Source: Novimethylophilus kurashikiensis (lineage in GTDB: Bacteria; Pseudomonadota; Gammaproteobacteria; Burkholderiales; Methylophilaceae). Taken from it: a stretch of 64,000 nt of DNA. Location: the NCBI RefSeq assembly GCF_003112435.1, contig NZ_BDOQ01000008.1, forward strand, positions 1-64,000, given 5' to 3'. Made by a program: the position numbers and the translations under genes. The first letter of the stretch is position 1. The number at the start of each line of letters is the position of its first letter. Positions 56,505 through 64,000 of this stretch are shown one piece after another. The notes under the pieces were generated by a model that saw nothing but the letters and a program-made list of their open reading frames with translations, made no database searches and had not been told where the DNA came from.

Positions 56505-56852
56505 TTAGATGTCGTCGCTGTTCGCGGGAGCACCTTCGGTGGATTCGGCCTTCTTCGGAGCTTCAGCCTTGACCAGTTGGTTCGCAAAGCGAACGTTCAT
56601 GGTGACTTGCAGCTCTTCGGGCTTGTCCTTGCGCGGGGAAACAACCACGTCGCCGGAAACCTTCACGTAGTCGCCCTTGGCCGGGATGGCGCCGTTGAAG
56701 GCGTCGTCGGCGAAGACGGTGATGGATTCCTTGAACACCTTTTCGCCACCCTTGGGAGTGTACGAACCGGTGCCTACGACCAGGCGCTTACCTTCGACGA
56801 AGTTAACGAAGCCGGAGATAACGGAATTACCGATAGTGATGCGATTTGCCAT
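56505..56852 (-). CDS. Single-stranded DNA-binding protein-like, 115 aa
   Basis: The first 95 residues form an OB-fold pattern (NSVISGFVNFVEGKRLVVGTGSYT, ITVFADDAFNG, GDYVKVSGDVVVSPRK) and the end is an acidic tail, NSDDI, that recalls the DDIPF tip of SSB proteins without the last two residues. It is shorter than E. coli SSB (178 aa). AGAGGAAATTCAA precedes the ATG. It belongs with the exonuclease and annealing genes. Confidence 0.65.
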   Translation of the reverse strand: MANRITIGNSVISGFVNFVEGKRLVVGTGSYTPKGGEKVFKESITVFADDAFNGAIPAKGDYVKVSGDVVVSPRKDKPEELQVTMNVRFANQLVKAEAPKKAESTEGAPANSDDI

Positions 56853-57004
56853 TTGAATTTCCTCTCATTAGTTGATGGCTTGAACGTGTTGAGGCAATAT
56901 GCCTGGGCTGGTCACGCCTAAGTACCATTTATGCCCTAGGTGTTACGAACTAGTATAGCACTAAAAGCTAAATGTGCAAGTTTTTTTCAGAATAAGGAAA
57001 ACTG

Positions 57005-57604
57005 CTAGCCCTGCAGCTTGAAATCCGTAGGTAACAAGCGCAGGACTGGCACTTCCTTGCCGTTGCTAACGTAAACGTCCGTTTCGACGTTACACATAGC
57101 GGTGTACTCCTTGCCGACGGCGATATTAGAGACAAAGCTTGTTCGGCCTTCCTCTTCAATACCGTCAACCCATGACTTCATGAAAACGGAGCACGTCACA
57201 CAATCCGCATGGCCAGCATCTCGGGAATTCAGAAAACTCTTCATGTGAAGCGTCTTTTCTTCCCAGTACATAACAACGCTCTTGAGTTGCGCGTAAAGCG
57301 CGCCTCTTGGGCGGATAGTACGTGGAGGCTCTATGTCGAGTTTGAACGCATTGAGTAACAACTCAGGTTCAAGCTTCGAGGATGCGCGTTTCATTACCCG
57401 CGCATTAAGGTCTCCAAAGCTGGTCACAAGGTTTCCCTTGGCGACCTGGTTGTTGGCGATAAATTGCTCCACAACCGGGCCTTGCAGAATACATCTGGTC
57501 TGACGACCGGATGTTCGTATAAACATGCCTATTTCACGCTTGTCATCGGTTACCCAGTCGACGGTGCCGAACACCTGACCGGTAATGACAGTGCTTTTAC
57601 GCAT
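57005..57604 (-). CDS. Hypothetical protein of the recombination module, 199 aa
   Basis: This protein is unrecognised. Its first 75 residues (VITGQVFGTVDWVTDDKREIG) have the strand pattern of an OB fold, so nucleic-acid binding is possible. Two Cys residues (DCVTCSVF) lie near residue 140. AAGGAGGTGGTATAAC precedes ATG 57604, one base after the exonuclease stop, so it is co-transcribed and probably works with it. Confidence 0.55.
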   Translation of the reverse strand: MRKSTVITGQVFGTVDWVTDDKREIGMFIRTSGRQTRCILQGPVVEQFIANNQVAKGNLVTSFGDLNARVMKRASSKLEPELLLNAFKLDIEPPRTIRPRGALYAQLKSVVMYWEEKTLHMKSFLNSRDAGHADCVTCSVFMKSWVDGIEEEGRTSFVSNIAVGKEYTAMCNVETDVYVSNGKEVPVLRLLPTDFKLQG

Positions 57605-57605
57605 G

Positions 57606-58730
57606 TTATACCACCTCCTTAAGCTTTGAGCTCTCCCTTGCTTTGCTGGTGTTAGCCTTAATAACTTCTTCGGGCACATCAGACAGGCCTTGCTGCTTGG
57701 CCAGGTCCTTGGCAACCTTCTGCCAGGACACGGAGGAGTTGGTGGAATAAATAACCTGTAACCGGCTACTTAAAGTCACCATCTCGTCACCCTCGGCTCG
57801 CATCGCTGCTGCAGCTTTCAGCACCTTTTCTTCCAGTTCCTTGCGGCGCTTGGAAGCGGCTGCTTCAGCTTCAACGGCTTCGAGATAAAGGTCCGAGGCT
57901 GTCTCAAGGTCAGCTTCATGAATCGCGCGCTCGAACTGGGCCTTTTCGACCAGTGCTTGCACAAGCGCTTCATCCGAAGGGAGCATCGGAGGTTCCACAC
58001 AACCAAGGATGAATTCCTCATGATAGTACTTCGCTGCGGCGATATAAGCCCGCAGGAAACGCTCGTCACGCGGAACCTTCTCCACGATAGGGAACACAAT
58101 CTTCTCTTCCCCGGTATCCTTGTCCTGCTCGACTCCTGCAGCCACAAACCACCCATAAGGCGCTTCGGCTACATAAATCTGATGCTGAACTTGGCACCAA
58201 TAGTAGGGCAATCCCATAATGGCCAATTGCCCTGCCTTCTTGCTATCCCACAATTTCTTGCGAGACCCAAAAGCGGGACACTTAGCTTCAACTGGGAACC
58301 CGTAGGGAGCTACAACCCCTGGGTCGGACGATGCGGGTGCGAGTGCGTCGTAAGAAGCCAGAAAACCGTCATACTCCGACGATAAGCTAGTTACCTCGCG
58401 CTCAACCATCATCATCTGTTCCTCCTCAAACTTCCGAAGGACCAATTCCTCATTCGTCGTGCCTCGCTCGGTATGAGCGTTGCCTTCAAAGCGGGGAATC
58501 CTACCCATTTTTTCCGCCCACGCCTTCCACAGCGTGTTTTCGTAGAACGACTCCAGCCCAACATCGAGCAACGGGTCGATATCCAACGTAACACCCTTAG
58601 CCAAGGCATAGTCACGGAGTAGGATTGCGTTCTCCTTGACTACCAGCACAGCCGCAGTGGATGCAGTCCAGGACTCAGCCCGGATTTCATGCCACTCCGT
58701 TGTGCGGGGCGCAACAGATACTCTTTTCAT
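57606..58730 (-). CDS. YqaJ / lambda-exonuclease family recombinase, 374 aa
   Basis: The nuclease core is visible: TEWHEIRAESWTAS at the start, HTERGTTNEELVL with the helix Glu, SEYDGFLASYD with the metal-binding Asp, YGFPVEAKCP with the Glu-x-Lys pair (about 146-152) and YWCQVQHQIYV. These are the YqaJ signature residues. The C-terminal third is a coiled-coil addition. The enzyme would resect double-strand ends to feed the annealing protein. GAGAGGAAATTGT precedes ATG 58730. CCTATAC at 58823 stands in the leader. Confidence 0.85.
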   Translation of the reverse strand: MKRVSVAPRTTEWHEIRAESWTASTAAVLVVKENAILLRDYALAKGVTLDIDPLLDVGLESFYENTLWKAWAEKMGRIPRFEGNAHTERGTTNEELVLRKFEEEQMMMVEREVTSLSSEYDGFLASYDALAPASSDPGVVAPYGFPVEAKCPAFGSRKKLWDSKKAGQLAIMGLPYYWCQVQHQIYVAEAPYGWFVAAGVEQDKDTGEEKIVFPIVEKVPRDERFLRAYIAAAKYYHEEFILGCVEPPMLPSDEALVQALVEKAQFERAIHEADLETASDLYLEAVEAEAAASKRRKELEEKVLKAAAAMRAEGDEMVTLSSRLQVIYSTNSSVSWQKVAKDLAKQQGLSDVPEEVIKANTSKARESSKLKEVV

Positions 58731-58854
58731 ACAATTTCCTCTCAATATTTCATCTACAGCGTCACAACTACCCGGCAATCCTCCGGATAGCTGCTTACGT
58801 CTCAGTTTGTACCTGCGAAAAAGTATAGGTGTATACCATAGAACGCCGTGAAAC

Positions 58855-58883
58855 TTGAGATAACTATAATTCTATGTTATACT
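58855..58883 (+). promoter_or_regulatory. Sigma-70 promoter of the MscS-like gene
   Basis: TTGAGA (58855-58860) and TATACT (58878-58883) are 17 bases apart. It places the transcript start near 58890 and thus favours ATG 58912. Confidence 0.75.
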
Positions 58884-58911
58884 AATGGTGTTAGATGTAA
58901 ATAGGTTTTTT

Positions 58912-59844
58912 ATGCCAGGTGTACCTCACATGACCCCTGTTCCGGGTCATTCTTCATATTCAGCGGTCGCTCATCCCCAGGTGGAGAGCATCTCTTGGGT
59001 GGAATTCCTGCAAGCCAAGCTCAGCATCATCCCACTCGACATGATGCAAACACTTGGCCTGGCTGGCATCCTCCTCCTCACTGCGCAGGCGTCAAGCTGG
59101 GTCGTATCGCGCAATCAGCCGATTGAAGTGCGTCGTTTCTGGATGGTCACCTTCCGCAATCTTGCGGCATTCATGTTCCTGGTTGGCGTTTGCGTTATCT
59201 GGCGAGAGCAGTTGCATTCGGTTATTGTCGCCCTTGGGGCTGCCACAGCCGGTATGCTGCTGGTGTTCCGCGAAGCCTTCATGTCAATGCTGGCGTTCTG
59301 GCTGCACGTGCTGAAGCGCACCTACGGTCTGGGGGACTTCATTGAAATCGATGGTGTCACGGGCGAGGTAGTAGACATGACTTGGCAGCATATCCTCTTG
59401 GCAGAGACTGGCCCCGGTACGTTGACCTACTCAGGCAGGGTGATTCAGATTCCAAACCACCGGCTGTTGCATACCCCGGTATTCGTCGACAATCTCACCG
59501 GGGATTATGGCGCGCATGTATTGCAGGTTCATCTGCCCAAGGGTGTCGATATCCTGAAAGCAGAGAAGCTTCTAATGGCTGCAGCGGTAAAGCACTGCGA
59601 GCCATATTACGCCGATGCCAGGCTGCATATGAATGAGTTGCAGCGCCGCAATGCCATCGACACCCCCTCCATCGAGCCTAAGGTTCGCATCAAGCTGGTG
59701 GAGGAGGGGTTCGCGATTCTGGTGCTTCGCATCGTCACGCCGTTCCGGGAGAAGCTGAAGGTCGAGCAGCTCATTCTGCGAGACTTTTTGGCTGCTGCTG
59801 ACGAGGATGCTTGGCCTCGTGTTCACTTGCGCCACCACCCGTAA
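58912..59844 (+). CDS. MscS family mechanosensitive channel, 310 aa
   Basis: Three hydrophobic helices (about 46-62, 74-98 and 105-135) end in the pore-lining motif GAATAGMLLVFREAFMSML, then the MscS beta domain with YGLGDFIEIDGVTGEVVDMTW and RVIQIPNHRLLHTPV. The C-terminal alpha/beta domain follows. It should open under membrane tension and release solutes. ATG 58912 lies about 20 bases after the predicted transcript start with ATAGG before it; the upstream ATG at 58885 would precede the transcript. Confidence 0.87.
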   Translation: MPGVPHMTPVPGHSSYSAVAHPQVESISWVEFLQAKLSIIPLDMMQTLGLAGILLLTAQASSWVVSRNQPIEVRRFWMVTFRNLAAFMFLVGVCVIWREQLHSVIVALGAATAGMLLVFREAFMSMLAFWLHVLKRTYGLGDFIEIDGVTGEVVDMTWQHILLAETGPGTLTYSGRVIQIPNHRLLHTPVFVDNLTGDYGAHVLQVHLPKGVDILKAEKLLMAAAVKHCEPYYADARLHMNELQRRNAIDTPSIEPKVRIKLVEEGFAILVLRIVTPFREKLKVEQLILRDFLAAADEDAWPRVHLRHHP

Positions 59845-59877
59845 TCCGCCATACTGGCTTGGACTTGAGAGGCCAGT

Positions 59878-60492
59878 ATGTCTGAACAAAATACGCAAGA
59901 ACCCTACGACGATTTCCCTTACTCAGAATTCGCTGACAGCAACTATCACGCCGCTGTAGCTGCCCATCCCTGGCTGGCCCAACCGGTGATGCGGGCGATG
60001 CTACACAAGCTCGCCAACGAGAATGCCTCCGTCCCAACCAGGCAACGGAAGGTTATCCGCCTCGCGCAAGAGGCCTCTGAAGCTGTAGCGCCGTATACTG
60101 CCTGCAAAAAGGGCTGTTCTAGCTGCTGCCATCTCCCCTTGATGATTTTTACCAGTGAGGCCGAGACCATCGCGGCCATTACTGGACGCAAGATGACCCA
60201 TTTGCCGTTCCGCATGCCGGAGCCAGAAGATAAGGTCGAAAAGATGGCCTTCCTTGGCCAGCCTTGTCCATTTCTCGTGGAGAACGAATGCTCGATTTAC
60301 GAGTCCCGGCCGCTCGAGTGCCGGCTGCACCATAACATGGCGGGTGACCCCGCGCTTTGCGATACCACCAAGTTTGGCGAAACCAGCATCCCGACCATGG
60401 GCAGCTTCAAGGATTTCGAAATGGTATTCGCCTGGCTCTCCCTCAAGAAGATGGAAACACTGGCAGATATCCGGGAGTTCTTCCCGGAGTGA
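59878..60492 (+). CDS. YkgJ family cysteine cluster protein, 204 aa
   Basis: Residues about 77-145 hold the YkgJ cluster: CKKGCSSCCHLPLMIF, PCPFLVENECSIYESRPLECR. These Cys residues probably bind zinc or an Fe-S cluster. The role of the family is not known with certainty. GAGAGGCCAGT precedes the ATG. It lies between the channel gene and recA and may share a transcript with the former. Confidence 0.82.
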   Translation: MSEQNTQEPYDDFPYSEFADSNYHAAVAAHPWLAQPVMRAMLHKLANENASVPTRQRKVIRLAQEASEAVAPYTACKKGCSSCCHLPLMIFTSEAETIAAITGRKMTHLPFRMPEPEDKVEKMAFLGQPCPFLVENECSIYESRPLECRLHHNMAGDPALCDTTKFGETSIPTMGSFKDFEMVFAWLSLKKMETLADIREFFPE

Positions 60493-60502
60493 CTTGCAAA
60501 AA

Positions 60503-60545
60503 CTACTATTTAACAGTAGACAAATAAGCATTTAATTGGTATACT
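60503..60545 (+). promoter_or_regulatory. recA promoter with overlapping dyad
   Basis: TAGACA (60517-60522) and TATACT (60540-60545) are 17 bases apart. The imperfect dyad CTACTATTTAACAGTAG (60503-60519, 14 of 17 symmetric) overlaps the -35 element and may be an operator. It does not match the CTGT-N8-ACAG LexA box. Confidence 0.6.
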
Positions 60546-60569
60546 AGGGTCTCTCAGTGGGAGACTCTA

Positions 60570-61595
60570 ATGCAAGAAGAAAAGTCCAAGGCGCTTGCCG
60601 CTGCCCTCGCGCAAATCGAGAAGCAGTTCGGAAAGGGCGCCATCATGAAGATGGGTGACGGTGCAGTTGCCCTCGATATCGAATCCGTATCCACCGGCTC
60701 CCTCATGCTGGACCGTGCCCTCGGCATCGGCGGCTTACCCCGTGGGCGCGTGGTAGAAATTTTTGGTCCAGAATCCTCAGGCAAGACGACCCTGTGCCTG
60801 CATGTTGTCGCTGAAATTCAAAAGGCAGGCGGTGTCGCCGCCTATATCGATGCCGAGCATGCGCTGGACCCGGTCTATGCGCAAAAGCTCGGGGTCAATA
60901 TCAATGACCTCCTGATTTCCCAGCCGGACGCCGGCGAGCAGGCGCTCGAAATTGCCGACACGCTGGTGCGCTCAGGCGCGGTCAGTGTTGTCGTTATCGA
61001 CTCCGTCGCCGCGCTCACCCCGAAAGCTGAAATCGAAGGGGAGATGGGTGACTCGCACATGGGCCTGCAGGCCCGCATGATGTCGCAAGCGTTGCGTAAG
61101 CTCACCGCCGTCACCAAGCAGCATAACGTGCTGCTCATCTTCATCAACCAGATTCGCATGAAGATTGGCGTGATGTTCGGTAATCCCGAAACTACGACCG
61201 GGGGCAATGCACTCAAGTTCTACGCGTCTGTTCGCCTGGATATCCGCCGTACGGGTGCTATCAAGCAGGGCGATGAAATTATCGGTAACGAAACCCGGGT
61301 CAAGGTCATCAAAAACAAGGTTTCGCCTCCCTTCAAGGAAGCCCACTTCGACATTCTGTTTGGCAAGGGCGTCAACCGTGTGGGTGAGCTGCTCGACCTG
61401 GGTGGCGACCTGGGATTGATTGTGAAGTCCGGCGCCTGGTACTCGCTGAAGGAAACTGGCGAAAAGATTGGTCAAGGCCGTGAAAACGCTTGCCAGTGGC
61501 TGAGAGACAACCATGAAATCGCAGCCAGCCTAGAGCAGCGTGTGCGCGCGGCATTCCCTGGGGCCAAGCAAGAATCCTACGAATCCGAAGAATAG
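60570..61595 (+). CDS. recA: RecA recombinase, 341 aa
   Basis: This is a full-length RecA: KFGKGAIM-type start, Walker [10 protein letters not shown] (66-74), [19 protein letters not shown] as Walker B and L1 region, [16 protein letters not shown], and the L2 loop [20 protein letters not shown]. It forms filaments on single-stranded DNA and promotes strand exchange and SOS induction. E. coli RecA has 353 residues; the acidic tail here is shorter but present (ESYESEE). GGGAGACTCTA precedes the ATG. A plasmid copy beside exonuclease, SSB and Sak3 genes suggests dedicated recombination. Confidence 0.95.
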   Translation: MQEEKSKALAAALAQIEKQFGKGAIMKMGDGAVALDIESVSTGSLMLDRALGIGGLPRGRVVEIFGPESSGKTTLCLHVVAEIQKAGGVAAYIDAEHALDPVYAQKLGVNINDLLISQPDAGEQALEIADTLVRSGAVSVVVIDSVAALTPKAEIEGEMGDSHMGLQARMMSQALRKLTAVTKQHNVLLIFINQIRMKIGVMFGNPETTTGGNALKFYASVRLDIRRTGAIKQGDEIIGNETRVKVIKNKVSPPFKEAHFDILFGKGVNRVGELLDLGGDLGLIVKSGAWYSLKETGEKIGQGRENACQWLRDNHEIAASLEQRVRAAFPGAKQESYESEE

Positions 61596-61606
61596 AAAGG
61601 ACAGGC

Positions 61607-62212
61607 ATGCTTATCAGTATCCAAAACCTGAAAGACCTTGTGGCAGGACAGCTAAAGTTTGACATTGCAGGGGTCCCGCCTTCGGCTGACGCTATCAAAA
61701 ATCGATTGGATGCGATTGCAGAATCCAGGTTGATGTTAGCGAATTTCATCTACGGTGGGCTAATACTGCAATCCGCGATGTTCGTGATATTGGCATTGGT
61801 CGCACTAACGCAAGCGCTGAGCTTGCTCGTTTATCTCAACGTTGAGTCAGGGTTGGTCGCATCCTTCTTCTTTATTGGTGGCGGTCTATCGTGTCTGATA
61901 GCGGCTTTAGGTGGGTCGGCAGCAACCCTGTATTGCGGGTTGCTTCGCAACTTGGAGGGAGAGCGCGAACACCTCGAGGATATTATCGACTGTTATGTAA
62001 GCCCACTGGTCACTGCTTGCGCCGAGTACCCGGAATGCGAATCCTACCGTCAGCGCGTAGCGGCCCTTGGCCGTCCATTTGTTAACGCTGAGCGGGAGCT
62101 TTTGCTTGGCTGGGAGAAAACCAAGGAATTGCGTGACCTGAAAGCAAAGCTGTATGCCGGTGAGTCACGTCCTGCACGCTATAGCGAAAAGGCTGAAGAT
62201 GAACATTTCTGA
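61607..62212 (+). CDS. Paralogous membrane protein 1 of a tandem array, 201 aa
   Basis: The protein has an N-terminal helix ending LKFDIAGVPPSADAIKNRL, two hydrophobic segments (about 46-75 and 82-110), and a C-terminal helical part with CAEYPECESYRQRVAALGR, FVNAERELLLGWEK and KAKLY. The same layout recurs in the next four genes. AAAGGACAGGC precedes the ATG, 11 bases after the recA stop, so it is probably co-transcribed with recA. No known family is recognised. Confidence 0.7.
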   Translation: MLISIQNLKDLVAGQLKFDIAGVPPSADAIKNRLDAIAESRLMLANFIYGGLILQSAMFVILALVALTQALSLLVYLNVESGLVASFFFIGGGLSCLIAALGGSAATLYCGLLRNLEGEREHLEDIIDCYVSPLVTACAEYPECESYRQRVAALGRPFVNAERELLLGWEKTKELRDLKAKLYAGESRPARYSEKAEDEHF

Positions 62213-62768
62213 GCTCAAAACGTTAGTGGCTAGCAAGTTGGTGTTCGACGTCCAACAGGGCGCTCCATCCCAGGCGTGTATTGATGAGCGGTTGAGCTAT
62301 GTAACGCCAAAGCGCATCCGGAACGTAAGCATTGCTTGCGATGCCGCAAACCTGGCAACAGCTCTCACCGCGGTGGTATCGGTCACGGCAACTGTATTTT
62401 TCATGATGGGAATTTTGTCGACGAAACTCCATACCCAGAATACCCCAATGGAGCTTTGGGTGGGATTCTTTTGCTCATTAGCCGGCATATTGGTGTCGCG
62501 AAGCATTTATTGCTTTAAAAATGCTCTTAACGACATTGAGACGGCGCTGCTTAATGAGCTTGGAAATCTTCAGCCATTACCTCAAGCACAGTGCGCCGTC
62601 ATGTTGAAGCAGTGTCAACAAACTCCTGAGGGCATGAGCTATAGAGAAGGCGTGATTGCGGCCGGGCGACAATTTGTTATTGCAGAAAAAACACTACTCA
62701 AGAACTGGAATGAATCTGCGAGCGACCGCGCAGCATGTTCCGAACTCTACAACCTTAACGAGGATTAA
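62199..62768 (+). CDS. Paralogous membrane protein 2 of a tandem array, 189 aa
   Basis: The same layout is present: LVASKLVFDVQQGAPSQACI at the start, two hydrophobic segments (about 48-75 and 84-105), then LQPLPQAQCAVMLKQCQQTP, SYREGVIAAGRQFVIAEKTL and a Trp-Asn helix. ATG 62199 with AAAAGGCTGAAG overlaps the end of the first paralogue, which implies translational coupling. Confidence 0.7.
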   Translation: MNISELKTLVASKLVFDVQQGAPSQACIDERLSYVTPKRIRNVSIACDAANLATALTAVVSVTATVFFMMGILSTKLHTQNTPMELWVGFFCSLAGILVSRSIYCFKNALNDIETALLNELGNLQPLPQAQCAVMLKQCQQTPEGMSYREGVIAAGRQFVIAEKTLLKNWNESASDRAACSELYNLNED

Positions 62769-62771
62769 GAA

Positions 62772-63320
62772 ATGTACCAAAAAATCAAAAATATTGCTCA
62801 AAACCCACTGGTCTTCGATATCAGCAATCCGGTCCCCCAAGACGTTCTTGAAGCACGTCGGAATGCCCTTTTGAAGGTAGAAAAAATTGTTAGTTTGGTT
62901 GATGACTTTACAGGTCCACTTGCCGCAATTAGTGTCTTCGCTAGTTTGTTTTGCGTCACGCTTGTCATCGGCTGCTTGCCACAATCCAATTTGGGCTGGA
63001 TGACTGTTATCAAAGGCACCTTGATGTTAGCTGTGGCACTCGCCGTGCCGACTTTGGCACTGATATCAGTATTCAATCTCGAACGCTGCTGCAATAGCAT
63101 TCTTAAGGAAATTAAGGGCCTGCGGCCTATGGAGGCGACCTCCTGTAAGGAAGTGCTAGCCTGCTGTGAACTTCACCCTGAATGCGATAGTTATCGTAAG
63201 GCCGTCCTGGCCGAAGGGCGGACATTCGTTGAGGCTGAAGGCAAGCTCTTAATTGCGCATGCAGACGAGGTCGAGACTAAGGCCGCCTGTGCGGCGCTCT
63301 ATGAGACGCAAACTGCTTAG
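62772..63320 (+). CDS. Paralogous membrane protein 3 of a tandem array, 182 aa
   Basis: The start (NPLVFDISNPVPQDVLEARR), two hydrophobic segments (about 50-72 and 78-100) and the C-terminal LRPMEATSCKEVLACCELHP, SYRKAVLAEGRTFVEAEGKL match the other copies. GAGGATTAAGAA precedes the ATG, three bases after the stop of copy 2. Copies share the pair of Cys residues near the PE(C/G) motif. Confidence 0.7.
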   Translation: MYQKIKNIAQNPLVFDISNPVPQDVLEARRNALLKVEKIVSLVDDFTGPLAAISVFASLFCVTLVIGCLPQSNLGWMTVIKGTLMLAVALAVPTLALISVFNLERCCNSILKEIKGLRPMEATSCKEVLACCELHPECDSYRKAVLAEGRTFVEAEGKLLIAHADEVETKAACAALYETQTA

Positions 63321-63353
63321 CCTCCTATCCGGTAAAGAAAAAGAAAGCTAATC

Positions 63354-63914
63354 ATGACCATTAAGTGGATTAACGCCATCATCGCAAACAAGCTGGTATT
63401 CGACCCCTCGGTGCATCCCCCTTCACAGGAAGACATTGACCGTCGATTGGCTCAACTTTCGGACAAATTGATTTGTAACGTGGGGCTCCTCGCTTCTTTA
63501 GCTGGTGCTTTGAATGTCATTGCAAGTATTTGCGCCTTCGTGGGCATCGGGGGAACTCTGCTCAGTTGGCTTATTACGGCATTGCCTTTCAATCAGCTTG
63601 CGTTATATGTGCTAGGTGGTGGCCTCGTTGGCGCAGGATTGATGTTCCTTGCGTCCGAGATGGAAGAACAGCTCTTCGACGCCCAGGCGGCCTTGACCAA
63701 TGAAAAGGAAAGTTTGCAGCCAATTCCGCAGTCTGAATGCGCCAAAGTGCTGAGTCTTTGTGCCGGCACGCCAGAGGGTGAGCGCTATCGTCAACAAATC
63801 ATCCAGTCAGCTCGTCATTTTGTGGAAGCTGAGCATGAGATGCTGAATGCCTGGAACAACGCCGCCCATGAGCGTGTTGCTGAAGCCGCGCTTTACAAGA
63901 AAAACGAGGAGTAA
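63354..63914 (+). CDS. Paralogous membrane protein 4 of a tandem array, 186 aa
   Basis: The N-terminal IIANKLVFDPSVHPPSQEDI, two hydrophobic segments (about 43-70 and 75-102), and the C-terminal LQPIPQSECAKVLSLCAGTP, ERYRQQIIQSARHFVEAEHE, LNAWNNAA repeat the family pattern. Copy 4 is closest to copy 2. The ribosome site is weak (GAAAG). The next copy starts three bases after its stop. Confidence 0.7.
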   Translation: MTIKWINAIIANKLVFDPSVHPPSQEDIDRRLAQLSDKLICNVGLLASLAGALNVIASICAFVGIGGTLLSWLITALPFNQLALYVLGGGLVGAGLMFLASEMEEQLFDAQAALTNEKESLQPIPQSECAKVLSLCAGTPEGERYRQQIIQSARHFVEAEHEMLNAWNNAAHERVAEAALYKKNEE

Positions 63915-63917
63915 GCC

Positions 63918-64000
63918 ATGTATTTCAAACTCAAGAAATTAGCAGAATCCAAACTTGCAATCACCATGGCTGGGCCACAGCCGCAAGCGGCAATTGAGGC
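63918..64000 (+). CDS. Paralogous membrane protein 5, cut by the window end
   Basis: The first 27 codons (KLKKLAESKLAITMAGPQPQ) match the N-terminal pattern of the other copies. GAGGAGTAAGCC precedes the ATG. The rest lies outside the window, so the array is longer than seen here. Confidence 0.6.
   Translation, partial: MYFKLKKLAESKLAITMAGPQPQAAIE

Noticed and set aside
60501-60516. LexA (SOS) box at the recA promoter
   Set aside because: The left half does not match CTGT of the usual CTGT-N8-ACAG box; only a different imperfect dyad is present.
60001-60531. A 176-codon minus-strand frame opposite the YkgJ gene
   Set aside because: The plus strand has the conserved Cys cluster and a ribosome site.

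Overview
The window reads as part of a large conjugative plasmid (or plasmid-like element) of a Gram-negative proteobacterium, beta or gamma; the sequence alone does not settle the genus. It carries its own replication and partition module (repB, iterons, parA, parB, a centromere-like array), F-type conjugation genes (traW, traU, trbC), periplasmic thiol-disulfide enzymes that need an outer membrane, a proteobacterial-type recA, and many small genes each with its own promoter, strong Shine-Dalgarno sequence and terminator. No rRNA, tRNA, CRISPR array or intact insertion sequence was recognised.

Layout. 0-5.9 kb: small unknown genes, an M48-like protease, a tyrosine recombinase and small membrane proteins. 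5.9-11.6 kb: replication and partition. A 1.3 kb non-coding array, in which iteron-like elements alternate with a palindrome, lies downstream of parB in the way sopC lies downstream of sopB in F; after parA come six iterons, an AT-rich stretch and repB. 11.6-20.4 kb: a Cys/Gly-rich protein, a DsbC/DsbG-like oxidoreductase, small envelope proteins, a DUF2274-like protein, a sigma-like protein and the traW-traU-trbC block. 20.4-33.3 kb: a Mom-like DNA modification pair, two cyclic-di-GMP proteins, a family-4 type uracil-DNA glycosylase and a subtilase. 33.5-51.3 kb: mainly leftward accessory genes, including a Suv3-like helicase, a topoisomerase III-like protein without its catalytic domain, a six-gene operon with DsbA, rhomboid and two TIM-barrel proteins, a lytic transglycosylase, an HD-kinase fusion and an HNH protein. 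51.4-61.6 kb: a recombination module (duplicated Sak3-type annealing protein, SSB-like protein, YqaJ/lambda-type exonuclease, recA) with an MscS channel and a YkgJ protein. 61.6 kb to the end: a tandem array of at least five paralogous two-helix membrane proteins, running off the window.

How it works together. RepB and ParAB would keep the plasmid, and the interleaved array may tie partition to copy control. The tra genes and transglycosylase serve transfer; Mom-type modification may shield DNA from restriction in a new host; exonuclease, SSB, Sak3 and RecA form a phage-like recombination set. Many accessory genes share a GCSCTATAC element 30-58 bases before the start codon, which suggests common control. 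The least explained parts are the composite array, the membrane-protein array after recA, the shared GCSCTATAC element, and a promoter-RNA-terminator unit that runs into a nuclease-like gene near 40.2 kb.
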